Positions 8,996 to 19,028 of a stretch of DNA of 64,000 bases are shown here, in pieces. Both the position numbers and the translations under genes were made by a program. Location: the NCBI RefSeq assembly GCF_036017915.1, contig NZ_CP107929.1, forward strand, positions 2,697,501 to 2,761,500, in the 5' to 3' direction. Under the pieces are notes generated by a model that was not told where the DNA came from, made no database searches, and saw only the letters and a list, made by a program, of their open reading frames with translations. The DNA comes from Micromonospora sp. NBC_00421. Its GTDB lineage: Bacteria > Actinomycetota > Actinomycetes > Mycobacteriales > Micromonosporaceae. Position 1 is the first letter of the stretch. Each line of letters starts with the position of its first letter.

Positions 8996-9021
8996 TCCGC
9001 CGCCGGCTCGGCAGCGGCGGA
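8996..9021 (-). terminator. Probable terminator of the arabinose operon
   Basis: TCCGCCGC (8996-9003) pairs with GCGGCGGA (9014-9021) across a 10-nt loop, 20 nt after the stop of the lacI gene. The stem is short. The 215-nt gap to the next gene must also hold the promoter of the polyketide cassette, where I see no clear -35/-10 pair. Confidence 0.45.
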
Positions 9022-9040
9022 CGCCGACGGAACGCCCGGC

Positions 9041-10063
9041 TCAGGGGCGGCGGTTGCCGCTGCTCGCGCGGACGACGAGGACCGGTTCGACCTGGGGTCG
9101 GGGGGTGCTCGCGCCGGTGCCGTCGAGGAGTTCCAGCAGGGCGGCCACGCACCGGCGGCCGACCTCGTCGAAGTCCTGCCGCACGGTGGTCAGCGGCGGG
9201 GAGAGGTATTCGGCCTCGGGAATGTCGTCGAAGCCGACCACACTGACGTCCTCGGGAATCCGGGCACCCCGCTGGTGCAGGGCGCGCAGCAGGCCGAGCG
9301 CCTGGTGGTCGTTGGCGCAGAACACCGCCGTCACGTCGGGGCGTGCGGCAAGCGCCTGGCCCAGTTCGTAGCCGGCCCGGGGGCTCCAGTCGCCGACGAT
9401 GACCGGGGGCACGCGGCGGCCCGCCTGCTCCAGGGTCTGCCGCCACCCGTCGACCCGGTCCCGGGCCTCCAGCCAGTCCCGGGGACCGGCGATGTGCCAC
9501 ACCGTCTCGTGCCCGAGGTCGAGCAGGTGCCGCACCGCCAGCCGGGCGCCGGCCACCTGGTCGACGGAGATGCTCGGCAGTTCACCGCGCTCGCCGCTGG
9601 CCTCGACCACCACCGCCGGCACGCCGGTCGGCAGGCCGTGCACGGCGACCGACGCCGTCATCATCGGGGTGATGACGACGACGCCGGCCACCGACTGCTC
9701 GGTCAGCGCGTCGATGGCGGACCGCGTCCCGCTGCGGTCCAGCCGTTCCAGGGTGACGATGCTGATGCCGTACCCGGCGGCGCGGGCGGCCCGCTCGATG
9801 CCCAGCAGGGTGGCCGCCGGCCCGAACAGGATGGTGTCGAAGCTGACCACACCGATCACCCGGGAGCGCCGGCCGGCCAACCCCCGGGCCAGGGCGTTGG
9901 GCCGGTAGTTGAGCTGGTGCACGGCACGCAGCACCCGCTCCCGGGTCTCCGGCCGCACGCTCGGGTGGTTGTTGAGCACCCGGGACACGGTCTGGTGCGA
10001 CACCCCGGCGAGTTGCGCGACGTCGCTCATCACCGCGGCGCGTTCGCGCCGCTGCTGGCCCAT
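9041..10063 (-). CDS. LacI-family repressor, probable arabinose regulator
   Basis: The 340-aa protein has an N-terminal LacI helix-turn-helix (MSDVAQLAGVSHQTVSRVLNN, from residue 12) with the hinge helix ALARGLAGRRS. A periplasmic-binding-protein-like effector domain ends in VVGFDDIPEAEYLSPPLTTV. It starts 6 nt after araA stops, so it is the last gene of the ara operon. A TGTGAGCGCTAACA palindrome lies in the araB promoter, and similar sites stand before three hydrolase transcription units in this window. I infer that this protein binds them with an arabinose-related effector, although the second LacI protein at 32034 cannot be excluded from sequence alone. Confidence 0.88.
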   Translation of the reverse strand: MGQQRRERAAVMSDVAQLAGVSHQTVSRVLNNHPSVRPETRERVLRAVHQLNYRPNALARGLAGRRSRVIGVVSFDTILFGPAATLLGIERAARAAGYGISIVTLERLDRSGTRSAIDALTEQSVAGVVVITPMMTASVAVHGLPTGVPAVVVEASGERGELPSISVDQVAGARLAVRHLLDLGHETVWHIAGPRDWLEARDRVDGWRQTLEQAGRRVPPVIVGDWSPRAGYELGQALAARPDVTAVFCANDHQALGLLRALHQRGARIPEDVSVVGFDDIPEAEYLSPPLTTVRQDFDEVGRRCVAALLELLDGTGASTPRPQVEPVLVVRASSGNRRP

Positions 10064-10069
10064 GGCAGC

Positions 10070-11575
10070 TCAGAAACCCCGGGCCAGGCGGTAGTAGGCC
10101 TGGTTCCAACGGAGCTCGTCGGCAAGCCGCCGGGGGGTGGTGTCGGCGTCGATGACGACCAGCTCGGTGCTGACCATCTCGGCGAGGTCGTGCAGCTCCT
10201 CGACCCCGACGGCCTGGGACAGCACCGTGTGGTGCGGGGCGCCGGCGGTGAGCCAGGCCTCCGCCGAGGCGGCCAGGTCCGGCCGGGGCCGCCACACCGC
10301 CCGTGCCACCGGCAGCTTCGGCAGCGGGTACGGCGGGGCGACCACGTCGATCTCGTTGGCCACCAGCCGGAACCGCTCCCCCATGTCGGCCAGGCCGAGC
10401 ACCACCGCCGGGCCGGGCTGGGCGTCGAAGACCATCCGGACCGGGTCCTCCCGGCCGCCGATGCCCAGCGGGTGGATCTCGACGTTCGGGGTGGCCGCCG
10501 CGATGGTCGGACAGACCTCCAGCATGTGCGCCCCGAGCACCAACTCCCGGCCGGGGGTGAGGTCGTAGGTGTAGTCCTCCATGAACGAGGTGCCGCCGGT
10601 GGTGCCGACGGACATCGACTTGAGCGTGCGCACCAGCACCGAGGTCTTCCAGTCGCCCTCGCCGCCGAAGCCGTACCCGTCGGCCATCAGCCGCTGCACC
10701 GCCAGGCCGGGCAGTTGCCGCAGCCCGCCCAGGTCCTCGAAGTTGGTGGTGAAGGCGCGGAACCCACCGGCGTCGAGGAAGTCGCGCAGGCCGGCCTCGA
10801 TCCGGGCGGCGTAGCGCAGCGAGTCGTGCCGGTCGCCGCCGGAGCGCAGCTCGGCGACCAGGCGGTAGCTGTCGTCGTACTCCTTGACCAGCTCGTCGAT
10901 GCGGGCGTCGGCGACGGCGTCCACGGCGTCGACCAGGTCGTTGACGCCGTAGGTGTTCACCGAGACGCCGAAGCGCAGCTCGGCCTCGACCTTGTCCCCC
11001 TCGGTCACCGCCACGTCGCGCATGTTGTCGCCGAACCGGGCCAGCCGCAGCGACCGCATCTCGGCGTGCCCGATCGCGGCCCGGGTCCAGGCGCCGATCC
11101 GGGCGGCGACCCGGGGGTCGCTGACGTGCCCGGCGACGGTCTTGCGGGCGACGCCGAGCCGGGTCTGGACGTACCCGAACTCCCGGTCGCCGTGGGCGGC
11201 CTGGTTGAGGTTCATGAAGTCCATGTCGATCTCGGACCAGGGCAGTTCCACGTTGGCCTGGGTGTGCAGGTGCAGCAGCGGGGTACGCAGCGCGTCCAGC
11301 CCGGAGATCCACATCTTGGCCGGGGAGAAGGTGTGCATCCAGGCGATCACCCCGACCGCACCCTGCACGGCGGCGTCGCGGCAGACGGCCAGGATCTCGG
11401 CGCTGGAGGTCAGCACCGGCTTCCAGACCACCCGGGCCGGGACGGCCGGGTCGGCGTCGAGCCGTTCGGCGATCCGCTGGGACTGCTCGGCCACCTGGCG
11501 CAGGGTCTCCGGGCCGTACAGGCCCTGACTGCCGGTGAGGAACCAGACCTCGGCGACCGGGGATGGGTTGGTCAT
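10070..11575 (-). CDS. araA: L-arabinose isomerase
   Basis: The 501-aa product converts L-arabinose to L-ribulose. Length equals that of E. coli AraA (500 aa). The N-terminus [17 protein letters not shown] and the metal-site region ([30 protein letters not shown]) are typical of the family. The frame is open farther upstream, but the ATG at 11575 follows GGAAGG and matches the family start. It lies 31 nt after the second permease gene and 6 nt before lacI, within the ara operon. Confidence 0.97.
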   Translation of the reverse strand: MTNPSPVAEVWFLTGSQGLYGPETLRQVAEQSQRIAERLDADPAVPARVVWKPVLTSSAEILAVCRDAAVQGAVGVIAWMHTFSPAKMWISGLDALRTPLLHLHTQANVELPWSEIDMDFMNLNQAAHGDREFGYVQTRLGVARKTVAGHVSDPRVAARIGAWTRAAIGHAEMRSLRLARFGDNMRDVAVTEGDKVEAELRFGVSVNTYGVNDLVDAVDAVADARIDELVKEYDDSYRLVAELRSGGDRHDSLRYAARIEAGLRDFLDAGGFRAFTTNFEDLGGLRQLPGLAVQRLMADGYGFGGEGDWKTSVLVRTLKSMSVGTTGGTSFMEDYTYDLTPGRELVLGAHMLEVCPTIAAATPNVEIHPLGIGGREDPVRMVFDAQPGPAVVLGLADMGERFRLVANEIDVVAPPYPLPKLPVARAVWRPRPDLAASAEAWLTAGAPHHTVLSQAVGVEELHDLAEMVSTELVVIDADTTPRRLADELRWNQAYYRLARGF

Positions 11576-11606
11576 GGGCGTTGCCTTCCGGTGGGACTGG
11601 CGAGGG

Positions 11607-12599
11607 TCACTTGGTACGGATGCCGACGAGGCGTTGGAGCAGGATGAACACGAACAGCAGGCCACCGATGACGATCTTGGTCCACCACGAGTTCAGCGTG
11701 CCGTCGAAGGTGATCAACGTCTGGATGATGCTGAGCACCAGCACCCCGAGCAGGGTGCCGAAGACGTAACCGGACCCCCCGGTGAGCAGGGTGCCGCCGA
11801 TGACGACCGCCGCGATCACGTCCAGCTCCATGCCCACCGCGATCAGCGGGGCCCCGGACAGGGTGTAGAACGAGAGCAGGATCCCGCCGATCGCCGAGCA
11901 GAGCCCGCTGATGGTGTAGACCGCGATCTTCGTACGGCCCACCGGCAGGCCCATCAGCAGCGCGGACTGCTGGTTGCCGCCGATGGCGTACACGTTGCGA
12001 CCCAGCCGGGTGTACGCCAGCACGGCCGCCCCGATCGCCAGCACCGCGAGGGCGATCAGCACGCTGATCGAGACGAAGTTCTCCCCGAGATGGATCCGGT
12101 GCTGGGCGGCGGTGGTCCAGAAGCCGTCGGTGATCGGGATCGAGGTGGTGCTGATCCAGGTGCACATGCCCCGGGCGAAGAACATCCCGGCCAGGGTGAC
12201 GATGAACGGTTGGATGTCGAAGAAGTGGATCACGCAGCCCATGGCGAAGCCGAGGGCCGGGCCGAGCAGCAGCGCGATCAGCAGCACCAGGGCGGGGTGC
12301 AGCCCGTCACCCAACAGCGAGGCCGACACCATCGCGGTCATCGCCACCACCGACCCGACCGACAGGTCGATGCCGCCGGTGAGGATCACGAAGGTCATCC
12401 CGACCGCGACGACAAGCAGGAAGCCGTTGTCGATGAAGACGTTGAAGACGACCTGGATGTTGGAGAACGCGCGGTACTGGGAGACGCCGATGGAGTACAT
12501 CACCAGCAGCAGGGCGAGGGTGGCCAGCACCGGCACGTGCCGGGGTGGCACCCGCCACCAGGCACGTCCCGCACGGGCGGCCAACGGGGTCGTGGTCAT
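11607..12599 (-). CDS. Sugar ABC transporter permease (YjfF-type)
   Basis: The 330-aa protein is a ribose/galactofuranose-type permease with about 8-10 membrane helices. It carries the family motifs [16 protein letters not shown] and [18 protein letters not shown]. The ATG at 12599 overlaps the stop of the preceding permease gene (ATGA). Two different permeases, one double-domain ATPase and one binding protein is the YtfQRT-YjfF arrangement. Because the genes lie between araBD and araA, L-arabinose is the likely cargo. Confidence 0.9.
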   Translation of the reverse strand: MTTTPLAARAGRAWWRVPPRHVPVLATLALLLVMYSIGVSQYRAFSNIQVVFNVFIDNGFLLVVAVGMTFVILTGGIDLSVGSVVAMTAMVSASLLGDGLHPALVLLIALLLGPALGFAMGCVIHFFDIQPFIVTLAGMFFARGMCTWISTTSIPITDGFWTTAAQHRIHLGENFVSISVLIALAVLAIGAAVLAYTRLGRNVYAIGGNQQSALLMGLPVGRTKIAVYTISGLCSAIGGILLSFYTLSGAPLIAVGMELDVIAAVVIGGTLLTGGSGYVFGTLLGVLVLSIIQTLITFDGTLNSWWTKIVIGGLLFVFILLQRLVGIRTK

Positions 12600-13666
12600 G
12601 CCGGAACCTGCTCCTTCTCTGTGCCGACCGGCTCCACCGGAGTCACCGGGACGCTGCGCCGACGGCGGAACCGCGCCCGGAAGGCCGGGGCCTGGATGAG
12701 ACAGACCACGATCACCACGACCGCCTTGAACAGCAGTGACGTCTGCGGGTCGATGTTCATGGCGTACACCGAGGTGGTCAGGGTCTGGATGAGCAACGCG
12801 CCGATCACGCTGCCACCGAGGTAGAACCGGCCGCCGGCCAGCGCGGTGCCGCCGATGACCACGGCCAGGATGGCGTCCAGCTCGACCCAGAGCCCGACCG
12901 CGTTGCCGTCGGCGCTGGAGACGTTCGCCGTCATCATGAACCCGGCGATCGCCGCGCAGGCGGCGCTCACCACGTACACCAGGAAGGTGATCCGGCGGGA
13001 GCGGATGCCGGCCAGCCGGCTCGCCTCGGCGTTCCCGCCGACCGACTCGATGATCATCCCGAGCGCGGTACGCCGGGTCAGCACCGCCACCAGCAGGGTC
13101 ACCGCGAGCGCGATGACGATCGCGAACGGCAGGGTCAGCAGGTGCCCCACCCCGATCACCTTGTAGGGATCGCTGTTGATGGTGATGATCTGCCCCTCGG
13201 CGATCAGCTGGGCCAGGCCCCGGCCGGCCACCATGAGGATCAGCGTGGCGATGATCGGTTGGATGCCGATCCCGGCCACCAGGATGCCGTTCCACGCGCC
13301 GAGCAGCAGGGCGACCCCGAAGCCGAGCGCCACCGCGGTGAGCACCACGGCCAGGCTGTTCTGGTCGGGCTGCTTGCTGATGTACAGGCAGGCCACTGCA
13401 CCACTGACGGCGGCCACCGCGCCCACCGAGAGGTCGATGCCGCCGGTGGCGATCACCAGGGACATCCCCAGGGCGACCAGGATCAGCGGGGCGCTGAGCC
13501 GGACGATGTCGACGAGGCTGCCGTAGAGGTGGCCGTCCTTCAACTCGACCGACAGGAAGCTCGGCCGGTAGATGACGTTCGCCACCAGCAGCAGCACCAG
13601 CACGACCAGCGGCCAGAAGAGCCGGTGACCGGTGACGCCCGTGAGGCGGGCCCGTGCGGTGCTCAT
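12596..13666 (-). CDS. Sugar ABC transporter permease (YtfT-type)
   Basis: The 356-aa membrane protein has the family motifs [20 protein letters not shown] and GGTALAGGRFYLGGSVIG. It pairs with the YjfF-type permease that follows. Its ATG at 13666 overlaps the ATPase stop (ATGA). The C-terminal 25 residues are basic and hydrophilic (RARFRRRRSVPV) and should face the cytoplasm. Function as part of an arabinose importer is inferred from operon context. Confidence 0.9.
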   Translation of the reverse strand: MSTARARLTGVTGHRLFWPLVVLVLLLVANVIYRPSFLSVELKDGHLYGSLVDIVRLSAPLILVALGMSLVIATGGIDLSVGAVAAVSGAVACLYISKQPDQNSLAVVLTAVALGFGVALLLGAWNGILVAGIGIQPIIATLILMVAGRGLAQLIAEGQIITINSDPYKVIGVGHLLTLPFAIVIALAVTLLVAVLTRRTALGMIIESVGGNAEASRLAGIRSRRITFLVYVVSAACAAIAGFMMTANVSSADGNAVGLWVELDAILAVVIGGTALAGGRFYLGGSVIGALLIQTLTTSVYAMNIDPQTSLLFKAVVVIVVCLIQAPAFRARFRRRRSVPVTPVEPVGTEKEQVPA

Positions 13667-15210
13667 GCCGGCACCGTCCCTTCCTGCGAACTGCCGCTGG
13701 CGATGGCCTGCATGATGCGGGCCGCGTCGAGGGTGTCGTCGTTGGTGAGCTCGCTGACCAGCCGCCGGTCGCGCATCACGGCGACCTTGTGGCTGAGCCG
13801 GAGCACCTCCTCCAGCTCGGCGGAGATGAACAGCACCGCCATCCCGCCGTCGGAGAGCTGCGCCACCAGGCGCTGGATCTCGGTCTTGGCACCGATGTCG
13901 ATGCCCCGGGTCGGTTCGTCCAGGATCAGCAGCCGGGGTTCGGTGATCAGCCACCGGGCCAGCAGCACCTTCTGCTGGTTGCCGCCGGAGAGGTTGCGCA
14001 CCGGCATCTCCGGGTCGGCCGGCCGGATGCTCAACGCCTTGATCCAGTGTTGGACCAGCTCGTCCTGCCGGCGGCGGGGCACCGGCCGCAGCCAGCCCCG
14101 GGCCGCCTGCATGGCCAGGATGATGTTCTCCCGCACCGACAGCTCGCCGACCAGGCCCTCGGTGCGGCGGTTCTCGGAGCAGAAGGCGATGCCCCGGTCG
14201 ATGGCGGCCACCGGGTTGCGGATCGTCACGGGGGTGCCGTCCACGGCGAGCCGGCCGGCGTCGGCGCGGTCCGCGCCGAAGAACAACCGGGCCACCTCGG
14301 TACGACCCGACCCGAGCAGCCCGGCCAGGCCGACCACCTCACCCTGGTGGATGGTGAGGCTGAACGGCGCGACGGAACCGGACCGGCCGAGCCCGTCGGC
14401 AGCCACCAGCGGGGTGCCCTGTTCGAGTGCCGCCCGGTCCTCGCCGCTGGTCGCCTCGTCGAGGCGTTCCAGGGCGTCGAGCTCCTTGCCGATCATCTTC
14501 TCCACCAGCGCGATCTGCGGCAGTTCGCTGGTCAGGTACTCGCCGACGAGCCGGCCGTTGCGCAGCACGGTGATCCGGTCGGCGATGGCGTACACCTGGT
14601 CGAGGAAGTGGGTGACGAAGATGATCGCGATGCCGTCGTCGCGCAACTGCCGCATGATCCGCATCAGCTGGGCCACCTCGTCGGCGTCCAGGCTGGAGGT
14701 GGGCTCGTCGAGGATCAGCACCCGGGCCTGGATGTCGACCGCGCGGGCGATCGCCACCATCTGCTGCACGGCCAGCGAGTAGCTGCCCAGCAGCTCGGTG
14801 ACGTCGATGTGCAGGTCGATGCGGGCCAGCAGCTCCTGCGCCCGGCGGCGCATCTCGCGCCAGTTGACCGCACCGAGCCGGCGCGGCTCCCGGCCGATGT
14901 AGATGTTCTCCGCCACCGACAGGTTGGGCAGGAGGTTGACCTCCTGGTAGACGGTGCTCACCCCGGCGGCGGTGGCCTGCATCGGGCCGGAGAAGGAGAC
15001 CTCTGCGCCGTCGAGGGTGATGGTGCCGGAATCGGTGCCGTAGACGCCGGTCAGCACTTTGATGAGGGTGGACTTCCCGGCGCCGTTCTCGCCCATCAGG
15101 GCGTGCACCTCACCGGGAAAGAGCCGGAGGTCGACGCCGTCGAGGGCGCGGACCCCGGGGAAGAGCTTGCTGATCGCGGTCATCGTCAGGACCGGATGCC
15201 TATCCGACAT
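13663..15210 (-). CDS. Sugar ABC transporter ATPase, two ABC domains
   Basis: The 515-aa protein carries two nucleotide-binding domains, as in RbsA/YtfR. The first has Walker A GENGAGKST, signature LAVQQMVAIARA and Walker B VLILDEPTSSLD. The second has the family's degenerate Walker A (GLLGSGRTEVAR) and a good signature LSGGNQQKVLLARWL followed by LLILDEPTRGIDIGAK. The ATG at 15210 is chosen because GAGGAAAGG lies 9 nt upstream and the protein then begins as family members do. A perfect hairpin separates it from the binding-protein gene. Confidence 0.93.
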   Translation of the reverse strand: MSDRHPVLTMTAISKLFPGVRALDGVDLRLFPGEVHALMGENGAGKSTLIKVLTGVYGTDSGTITLDGAEVSFSGPMQATAAGVSTVYQEVNLLPNLSVAENIYIGREPRRLGAVNWREMRRRAQELLARIDLHIDVTELLGSYSLAVQQMVAIARAVDIQARVLILDEPTSSLDADEVAQLMRIMRQLRDDGIAIIFVTHFLDQVYAIADRITVLRNGRLVGEYLTSELPQIALVEKMIGKELDALERLDEATSGEDRAALEQGTPLVAADGLGRSGSVAPFSLTIHQGEVVGLAGLLGSGRTEVARLFFGADRADAGRLAVDGTPVTIRNPVAAIDRGIAFCSENRRTEGLVGELSVRENIILAMQAARGWLRPVPRRRQDELVQHWIKALSIRPADPEMPVRNLSGGNQQKVLLARWLITEPRLLILDEPTRGIDIGAKTEIQRLVAQLSDGGMAVLFISAELEEVLRLSHKVAVMRDRRLVSELTNDDTLDAARIMQAIASGSSQEGTVPA

Positions 15211-15234
15211 CCCACCGAACCTTTCCTCGGAAGC

Positions 15235-15265
15235 GGAGGCCGCCGCGCCGAACGCGGCGGCCTCC
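15235..15265 (-). terminator. Perfect intra-operon hairpin after the binding-protein gene
   Basis: GGAGGCCGCCGCG (15235-15247) and CGCGGCGGCCTCC (15253-15265) form a 13-bp stem with a 5-nt loop. It sits 7 nt after the binding-protein stop and 24 nt before the ATPase start. It probably acts as partial terminator or 3'-end stabiliser so that the binding protein is made in excess. Confidence 0.75.
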
Positions 15266-15272
15266 GGTCGGA

Positions 15273-16289
15273 TCAGTACTTCCGGTTGGGCAGAGCAGTC
15301 TTGGCCTGCTCCTGGGTGAAGGTGGTCTCCTCGGTCTCGACCCGGGCCGGGACCTCCTCGCCAGCCTTGACCTTCTTGGCCAGGTCCATCAGCTGCGGGC
15401 CGAGCAGCGGGCTGCACTCGGCGATGAAGTTGAACTTCCCGTCGGCCAGGGCCTGCATGCCGTCCTTGACCGCGTCGACGGTGATGATGGTGATGTCCTT
15501 GCCGGGCGTCTTGCCCGCCGCGGTGATCGCCTCCAGCGCGCCCAGGCCCATGTCGTCGTTGTGCGCGAAGAGCACGTCGATCTTCGGGTTGGCCCTGAGG
15601 AACTGCTCCATGACCTGCTTGCCGCCGGCCCGGGTGAAGTCACCGCTCTGCGAGGCGACGACCTTCAGGTTGGGGTTGGCGGCGATCGCCTCGGCGAAGC
15701 CCTTCTTGCGGTCGTTGGCGGGCGCCGCGCCGGTGGTGCCCTGCAGCTCGACGATGTTCACCGGGCCGGTCGCGGCCGACTTCTCCTTGACCAGCCACTC
15801 ACCGGCGAGCTTGCCCTCCTTGACGAAGTCCGAGCCGATGAAGGTCTTGTAGAGGCTCTTGTCGGCCGAGTCGACGGCCCGGTCGGTCAGGATCACCGGG
15901 ATCTTGGCGTCCTTGGCCTCCTTGAGCACGGTGTCCCAACCCGACTCCACCACCGGCGAGAAGGCGATCACGTCGACCTTCTGCTGGATGAAGTTGCGGA
16001 TCGCCTTGATCTGGTTCTCCTGCTTGCCCTGCGCGTCGTCGAACTTCAGCTCGTAGCCGGCCTCGGTGGCGGCTTCCTTGATCGAGTTGGTGTTCGCCGT
16101 GCGCCAGCCGCTCTCCGCGCCGACCTGCGAGAAACCGATGACCAGCTTGCTGTTGCCGCCGGTGCTGCCGCTGTCGCCGTCGGTGTCGGTGTCGCTGTTG
16201 CCGCAGCCGGCGAGTCCGCCGGCCAGCAGGCCGACGGCGAGCATCGCGCCGAGGCCGCGCCGGGTGAGGGTGATGCCGGTCTTCGCCAT
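15273..16289 (-). CDS. Sugar-binding lipoprotein of the arabinose-type ABC importer
   Basis: The 338-aa protein starts with a twin-arginine-containing signal (TRRGLGAMLAVGL) and lipobox LAGC with acylated C29. A linker rich in Asp, Gly and Ser follows. The mature part is a periplasmic-binding-protein type I domain close to YtfQ/RbsB (IGFSQVGAESGWRTANTNSIKEAA, AHNDDMGLGALEAI). It is chosen to start at 16289, where AAGGAG lies 7 nt upstream. A 172-nt gap without a recognisable hairpin separates it from araD, so an internal promoter is possible. Confidence 0.93.
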   Translation of the reverse strand: MAKTGITLTRRGLGAMLAVGLLAGGLAGCGNSDTDTDGDSGSTGGNSKLVIGFSQVGAESGWRTANTNSIKEAATEAGYELKFDDAQGKQENQIKAIRNFIQQKVDVIAFSPVVESGWDTVLKEAKDAKIPVILTDRAVDSADKSLYKTFIGSDFVKEGKLAGEWLVKEKSAATGPVNIVELQGTTGAAPANDRKKGFAEAIAANPNLKVVASQSGDFTRAGGKQVMEQFLRANPKIDVLFAHNDDMGLGALEAITAAGKTPGKDITIITVDAVKDGMQALADGKFNFIAECSPLLGPQLMDLAKKVKAGEEVPARVETEETTFTQEQAKTALPNRKY

Positions 16290-16461
16290 GTGAAGACTCC
16301 TTGTACGGGGATGAGGTGGGGGATGGGGTGCTACTACGGGGAGGACCGGCCGACACGGCACGCCGGGCAGGCCGGACCTTCCAGGGGTTGGTGCATCGGG
16401 TTGCGGTGGATCGACCGGACCCGCGGGGCGGGCCGGTGGCGGGTACGGGCCAGGTCGGGGG

Positions 16462-17139
16462 TTACGGCCCCGGCTGCCCGTAGACGTTCTGGTAACGGTC
16501 GTAGAGTGAGTCGATGTCCGCCCGGGCCATCGGCACGGGCGTGCCGAGCGTCCGGGCCAGGTGGGCGGTACGGGCCACGTCCTCGCACATCACGGCGGCC
16601 TTCACCGCCGCGCGGGCGTCCCGGCCGATGGTGAACACGCCGTGATTGCGCATCAGCACCGCCGGTGAGCGATGCCCGGACAGGGTCGCCACGATGCCCT
16701 TGCCGATGTCGTCGCCGCCGATGAGCGCGAACGGACCGACCGGGATCTCGCCGCCGAACTCGTCGGCCTGGGCGGTGAGGTGGCACGGGATCGCCTCGCC
16801 GCAGGCGGCCCAGGCGGTGGCGTACCCGCTGTGGGTGTGCACCACCCCGCCGACCTCGGGCATCGCCCGGTAGACGTAGGCGTGGGCGGCGGTGTCGCTG
16901 GACGGGGAGAGGTCGCCGTCGACCACCACGCCGTCGAGGTCGCAGACGATCATGTTGTCGGCCCGCAGGTCGTCGTAGGACACCCCGCTCGGCTTGATCA
17001 CCATCAGCTCCCGGCCGGGCACCCGGGCCGAGACGTTGCCGGCCGTCCAGGCCACCAGGTTGTAGCGCACCAGCTCGCCGTGCAGGGTGGCCACCTGCTC
17101 GCGCAGCCGGGCCACCTCGGCGTCGAGGTCGAGGGTCAT
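16462..17139 (-). CDS. araD: L-ribulose-5-phosphate 4-epimerase
   Basis: The 225-aa class II aldolase-like enzyme converts L-ribulose 5-phosphate to D-xylulose 5-phosphate. Zinc-binding histidines lie in VVHTHSGYATAWA and in the later RNHGVFTIG. The phosphate-binding segment TAGNVSARVPG and the KPSGVSYDD motif match AraD (231 aa in E. coli). ATG at 17139 overlaps the araB stop (ATGA). It closes the arabinose pathway together with AraA and AraB. Confidence 0.95.
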   Translation of the reverse strand: MTLDLDAEVARLREQVATLHGELVRYNLVAWTAGNVSARVPGRELMVIKPSGVSYDDLRADNMIVCDLDGVVVDGDLSPSSDTAAHAYVYRAMPEVGGVVHTHSGYATAWAACGEAIPCHLTAQADEFGGEIPVGPFALIGGDDIGKGIVATLSGHRSPAVLMRNHGVFTIGRDARAAVKAAVMCEDVARTAHLARTLGTPVPMARADIDSLYDRYQNVYGQPGP

Positions 17140-18833
17140 GCCGGCACCTCCAGGGACTCGATGGTCGTCTCGGCCGACGGCGCGACGGCCGCCTGGCGGG
17201 CGGCGTTGCGGATGGCCCGCAGCCGCAGCAGCACGTCGTCGCCGCCCCGGCCGAAGTGGTCGTGCAGCCGGCGGTACTCGGCGTAGAGCGCGTCGTAGGC
17301 GCGGGCCCGTTCCGGGTCGGGCCGGTACACCTCGCGGTCCACCCGGCCCATCGCCACCGAGGCGGTCGGCACGTCGGGGTACGCCCCGGCCGCGACCGCC
17401 GCGTGGATCGCCGAGCCCAGGGCCGGCCCCTGCGCCGAGCCGATGATGCCCAGCGGACGCCGGGTCACGTCGGCGTAGATCTGCATCAGCAGGCTGTTGC
17501 CGGTGAGCCCACCGGCCACGATCAGCTCGTCGACCGGGACTCCCGCCTCGGCGAACGCCTCGATGATCATGCGGGTGCCGTACGCGGTGGACTCCAGCAA
17601 CGCACGGTAGACGTCCGGCGGGCGGGTGGCCAGGGTGAGCCCGACGAGCACCCCGCTGAGGTCGTGGTTGACGAGCAGCGAGCGGTTGCCGTTCCACCAG
17701 TCCAGCGCCACCAGCCCGTGCGCGCCGACCGGCTGCGCGGCGGCGGCCTCGGTCAGCGCCTCGTGGGAGGCGTACCCGGCGGGGGCGGCGTGCTTCACGT
17801 ACCAGCCGAAGATGTCGCCGACGCCGCTCTGGCCGGCCTCGTAGCCCCAGGAGCCGGCGCTGATCCCGCCGTCGACCACCCCGCACATGCCGGCCACCTC
17901 GGCCCGCTCGGTGCCGTTGACCACGTGGCAGGTGGAGGTGCCCATGATGGCGACCAACCGGCCGGGGGCCAGCGCCTGCGCGGCGGCGGCGGTGACGTGG
18001 GCGTCGACGTTGCCGACAGCCACCGCGATCCCCTCCGGCAGCCCGGTCCAGGCGGCGGCCTGCGCGGTCAGCCCACCGGCCCGCGCACCCAACTGCGCCA
18101 GCGGCCCGTCGATCTTGGCGACGAAGTCGGCGAAGCCGGGGTTCAACGCGGCCAGGTAGGCCGCCGACGGGTAGTGCCCGTCCTGGAGCAGTCCCTTGTA
18201 GCCGGCGGTGCAGACGTTGCGGGTCTCGACGCCGCAGAGCTGCCAGACGATCCAGTCGGCGGCCTCGATCCACCGCTCGGCGCGGGCGTAGACCTCCGGG
18301 TCCTCCTCCAGCAGTTGCAGGCCCTTGGCGTACTGCCACTCGGCGGAGATCTTGCCGCCGTAGCGGCCGATCCAGGACTCGCCCCGGGCGTGGGCCAGCG
18401 CGTTGATCCGGTCGGCCTGCGGCTGGGCGGCGTGGTGCTTCCACAGCTTCACCCAGGCGTGCGGGCGGGTACGCAGGTCGGGCAGCTCGCACAGCGGGGT
18501 GCCGTCGGCCAGGGTGGGCAGCACGGTGCAGGCGGTGAAGTCGATGCCGACGGCGACCACCTGGGCGGGGTCGACGCCGCTCTCGGCCAACGCGGCGGGC
18601 ACCGCCTGGCGCAGCACCTCGCGGTAGTCGTCCGGGTCCTGCAACGCCCAGTCGGCCGGCAGCGGCCGACCGTCGACGGCGAGCGTGGTGTCCATCACCG
18701 CGTGGCGGTACTCGTGCACCGCCGTGCCCAGCTCGGCGCCGTCGCCGACCCGCACCACCAGCGCCCGACCCGACAGCGTGCCGTAGTCGACGCCGACGAC
18801 GTACCGGTCCTGCGGCTTCGCGCCTGCATCCAT
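17136..18833 (-). CDS. araB: L-ribulokinase
   Basis: The 565-aa FGGY-family kinase phosphorylates L-ribulose at O5. The N-terminal phosphate-binding motif VVGVDYGTLSGRALVV, the substrate segment GIDFTACTVLP, and the C-terminal ATP site VAGGLTGNSLLMQIYADV fit AraB, and the length matches E. coli AraB (566 aa). It is the first gene of the ara operon, with GGAG 6 nt before the ATG and a LacI-type operator about 30 nt upstream. Order araB-araD-transporter-araA-lacI places the whole pathway under that promoter. Confidence 0.97.
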   Translation of the reverse strand: MDAGAKPQDRYVVGVDYGTLSGRALVVRVGDGAELGTAVHEYRHAVMDTTLAVDGRPLPADWALQDPDDYREVLRQAVPAALAESGVDPAQVVAVGIDFTACTVLPTLADGTPLCELPDLRTRPHAWVKLWKHHAAQPQADRINALAHARGESWIGRYGGKISAEWQYAKGLQLLEEDPEVYARAERWIEAADWIVWQLCGVETRNVCTAGYKGLLQDGHYPSAAYLAALNPGFADFVAKIDGPLAQLGARAGGLTAQAAAWTGLPEGIAVAVGNVDAHVTAAAAQALAPGRLVAIMGTSTCHVVNGTERAEVAGMCGVVDGGISAGSWGYEAGQSGVGDIFGWYVKHAAPAGYASHEALTEAAAAQPVGAHGLVALDWWNGNRSLLVNHDLSGVLVGLTLATRPPDVYRALLESTAYGTRMIIEAFAEAGVPVDELIVAGGLTGNSLLMQIYADVTRRPLGIIGSAQGPALGSAIHAAVAAGAYPDVPTASVAMGRVDREVYRPDPERARAYDALYAEYRRLHDHFGRGGDDVLLRLRAIRNAARQAAVAPSAETTIESLEVPA

Positions 18834-18861
18834 GCCGTTCTCCGTTCAATCGTTGGGGGCA

Positions 18862-18890
18862 AGTGTTAGCGCTCACATGGAATCCGTCAA
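18862..18890 (-). promoter_or_regulatory. Candidate ara operon promoter
   Basis: On the minus strand TTGACG (18890-18885) is followed after 17 nt by AACACT (18867-18862). The -10 is poor, but the LacI-type palindrome covers the spacer end and -10, as expected for direct repression. A second inverted repeat, ACATGGAA (18875-18882) with TTCCATGT (18896-18903), brackets the -35. Confidence 0.5.
18864..18877. promoter_or_regulatory. LacI-type operator, ara operon
   Basis: TGTTAGCGCTCACA is a palindrome with one mismatch pair, centred on CG as for LacI/GalR proteins. It lies 31 nt upstream of araB, over the -10 region. Confidence 0.75.
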
Positions 18891-19028
18891 GGCGCTTCCA
18901 TGTAACACTGCCGTAACCATCTCTGGCAGCCCCTGCACAGGGTCCACGGCCACCGTCCCGACCAGCCATCGAGCGGTCGACATGCGTCGAGCAGGTGAGC
19001 GGTCACATCCGTTCGGCCGGGTGGGCTC

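Noticed and set aside
6570..9371. A 933-codon plus-strand frame antisense to the flavin monooxygenase and lacI
   Set aside because: Shadow of the minus-strand FMO and LacI genes; no motifs and no ribosome-binding site context.
4243..10063. Treating the LacI gene as regulator of the polyketide cassette
   Set aside because: It is 6 nt downstream of araA and separated from the cassette by 215 nt with a terminator-like hairpin; membership of the ara operon is better supported.
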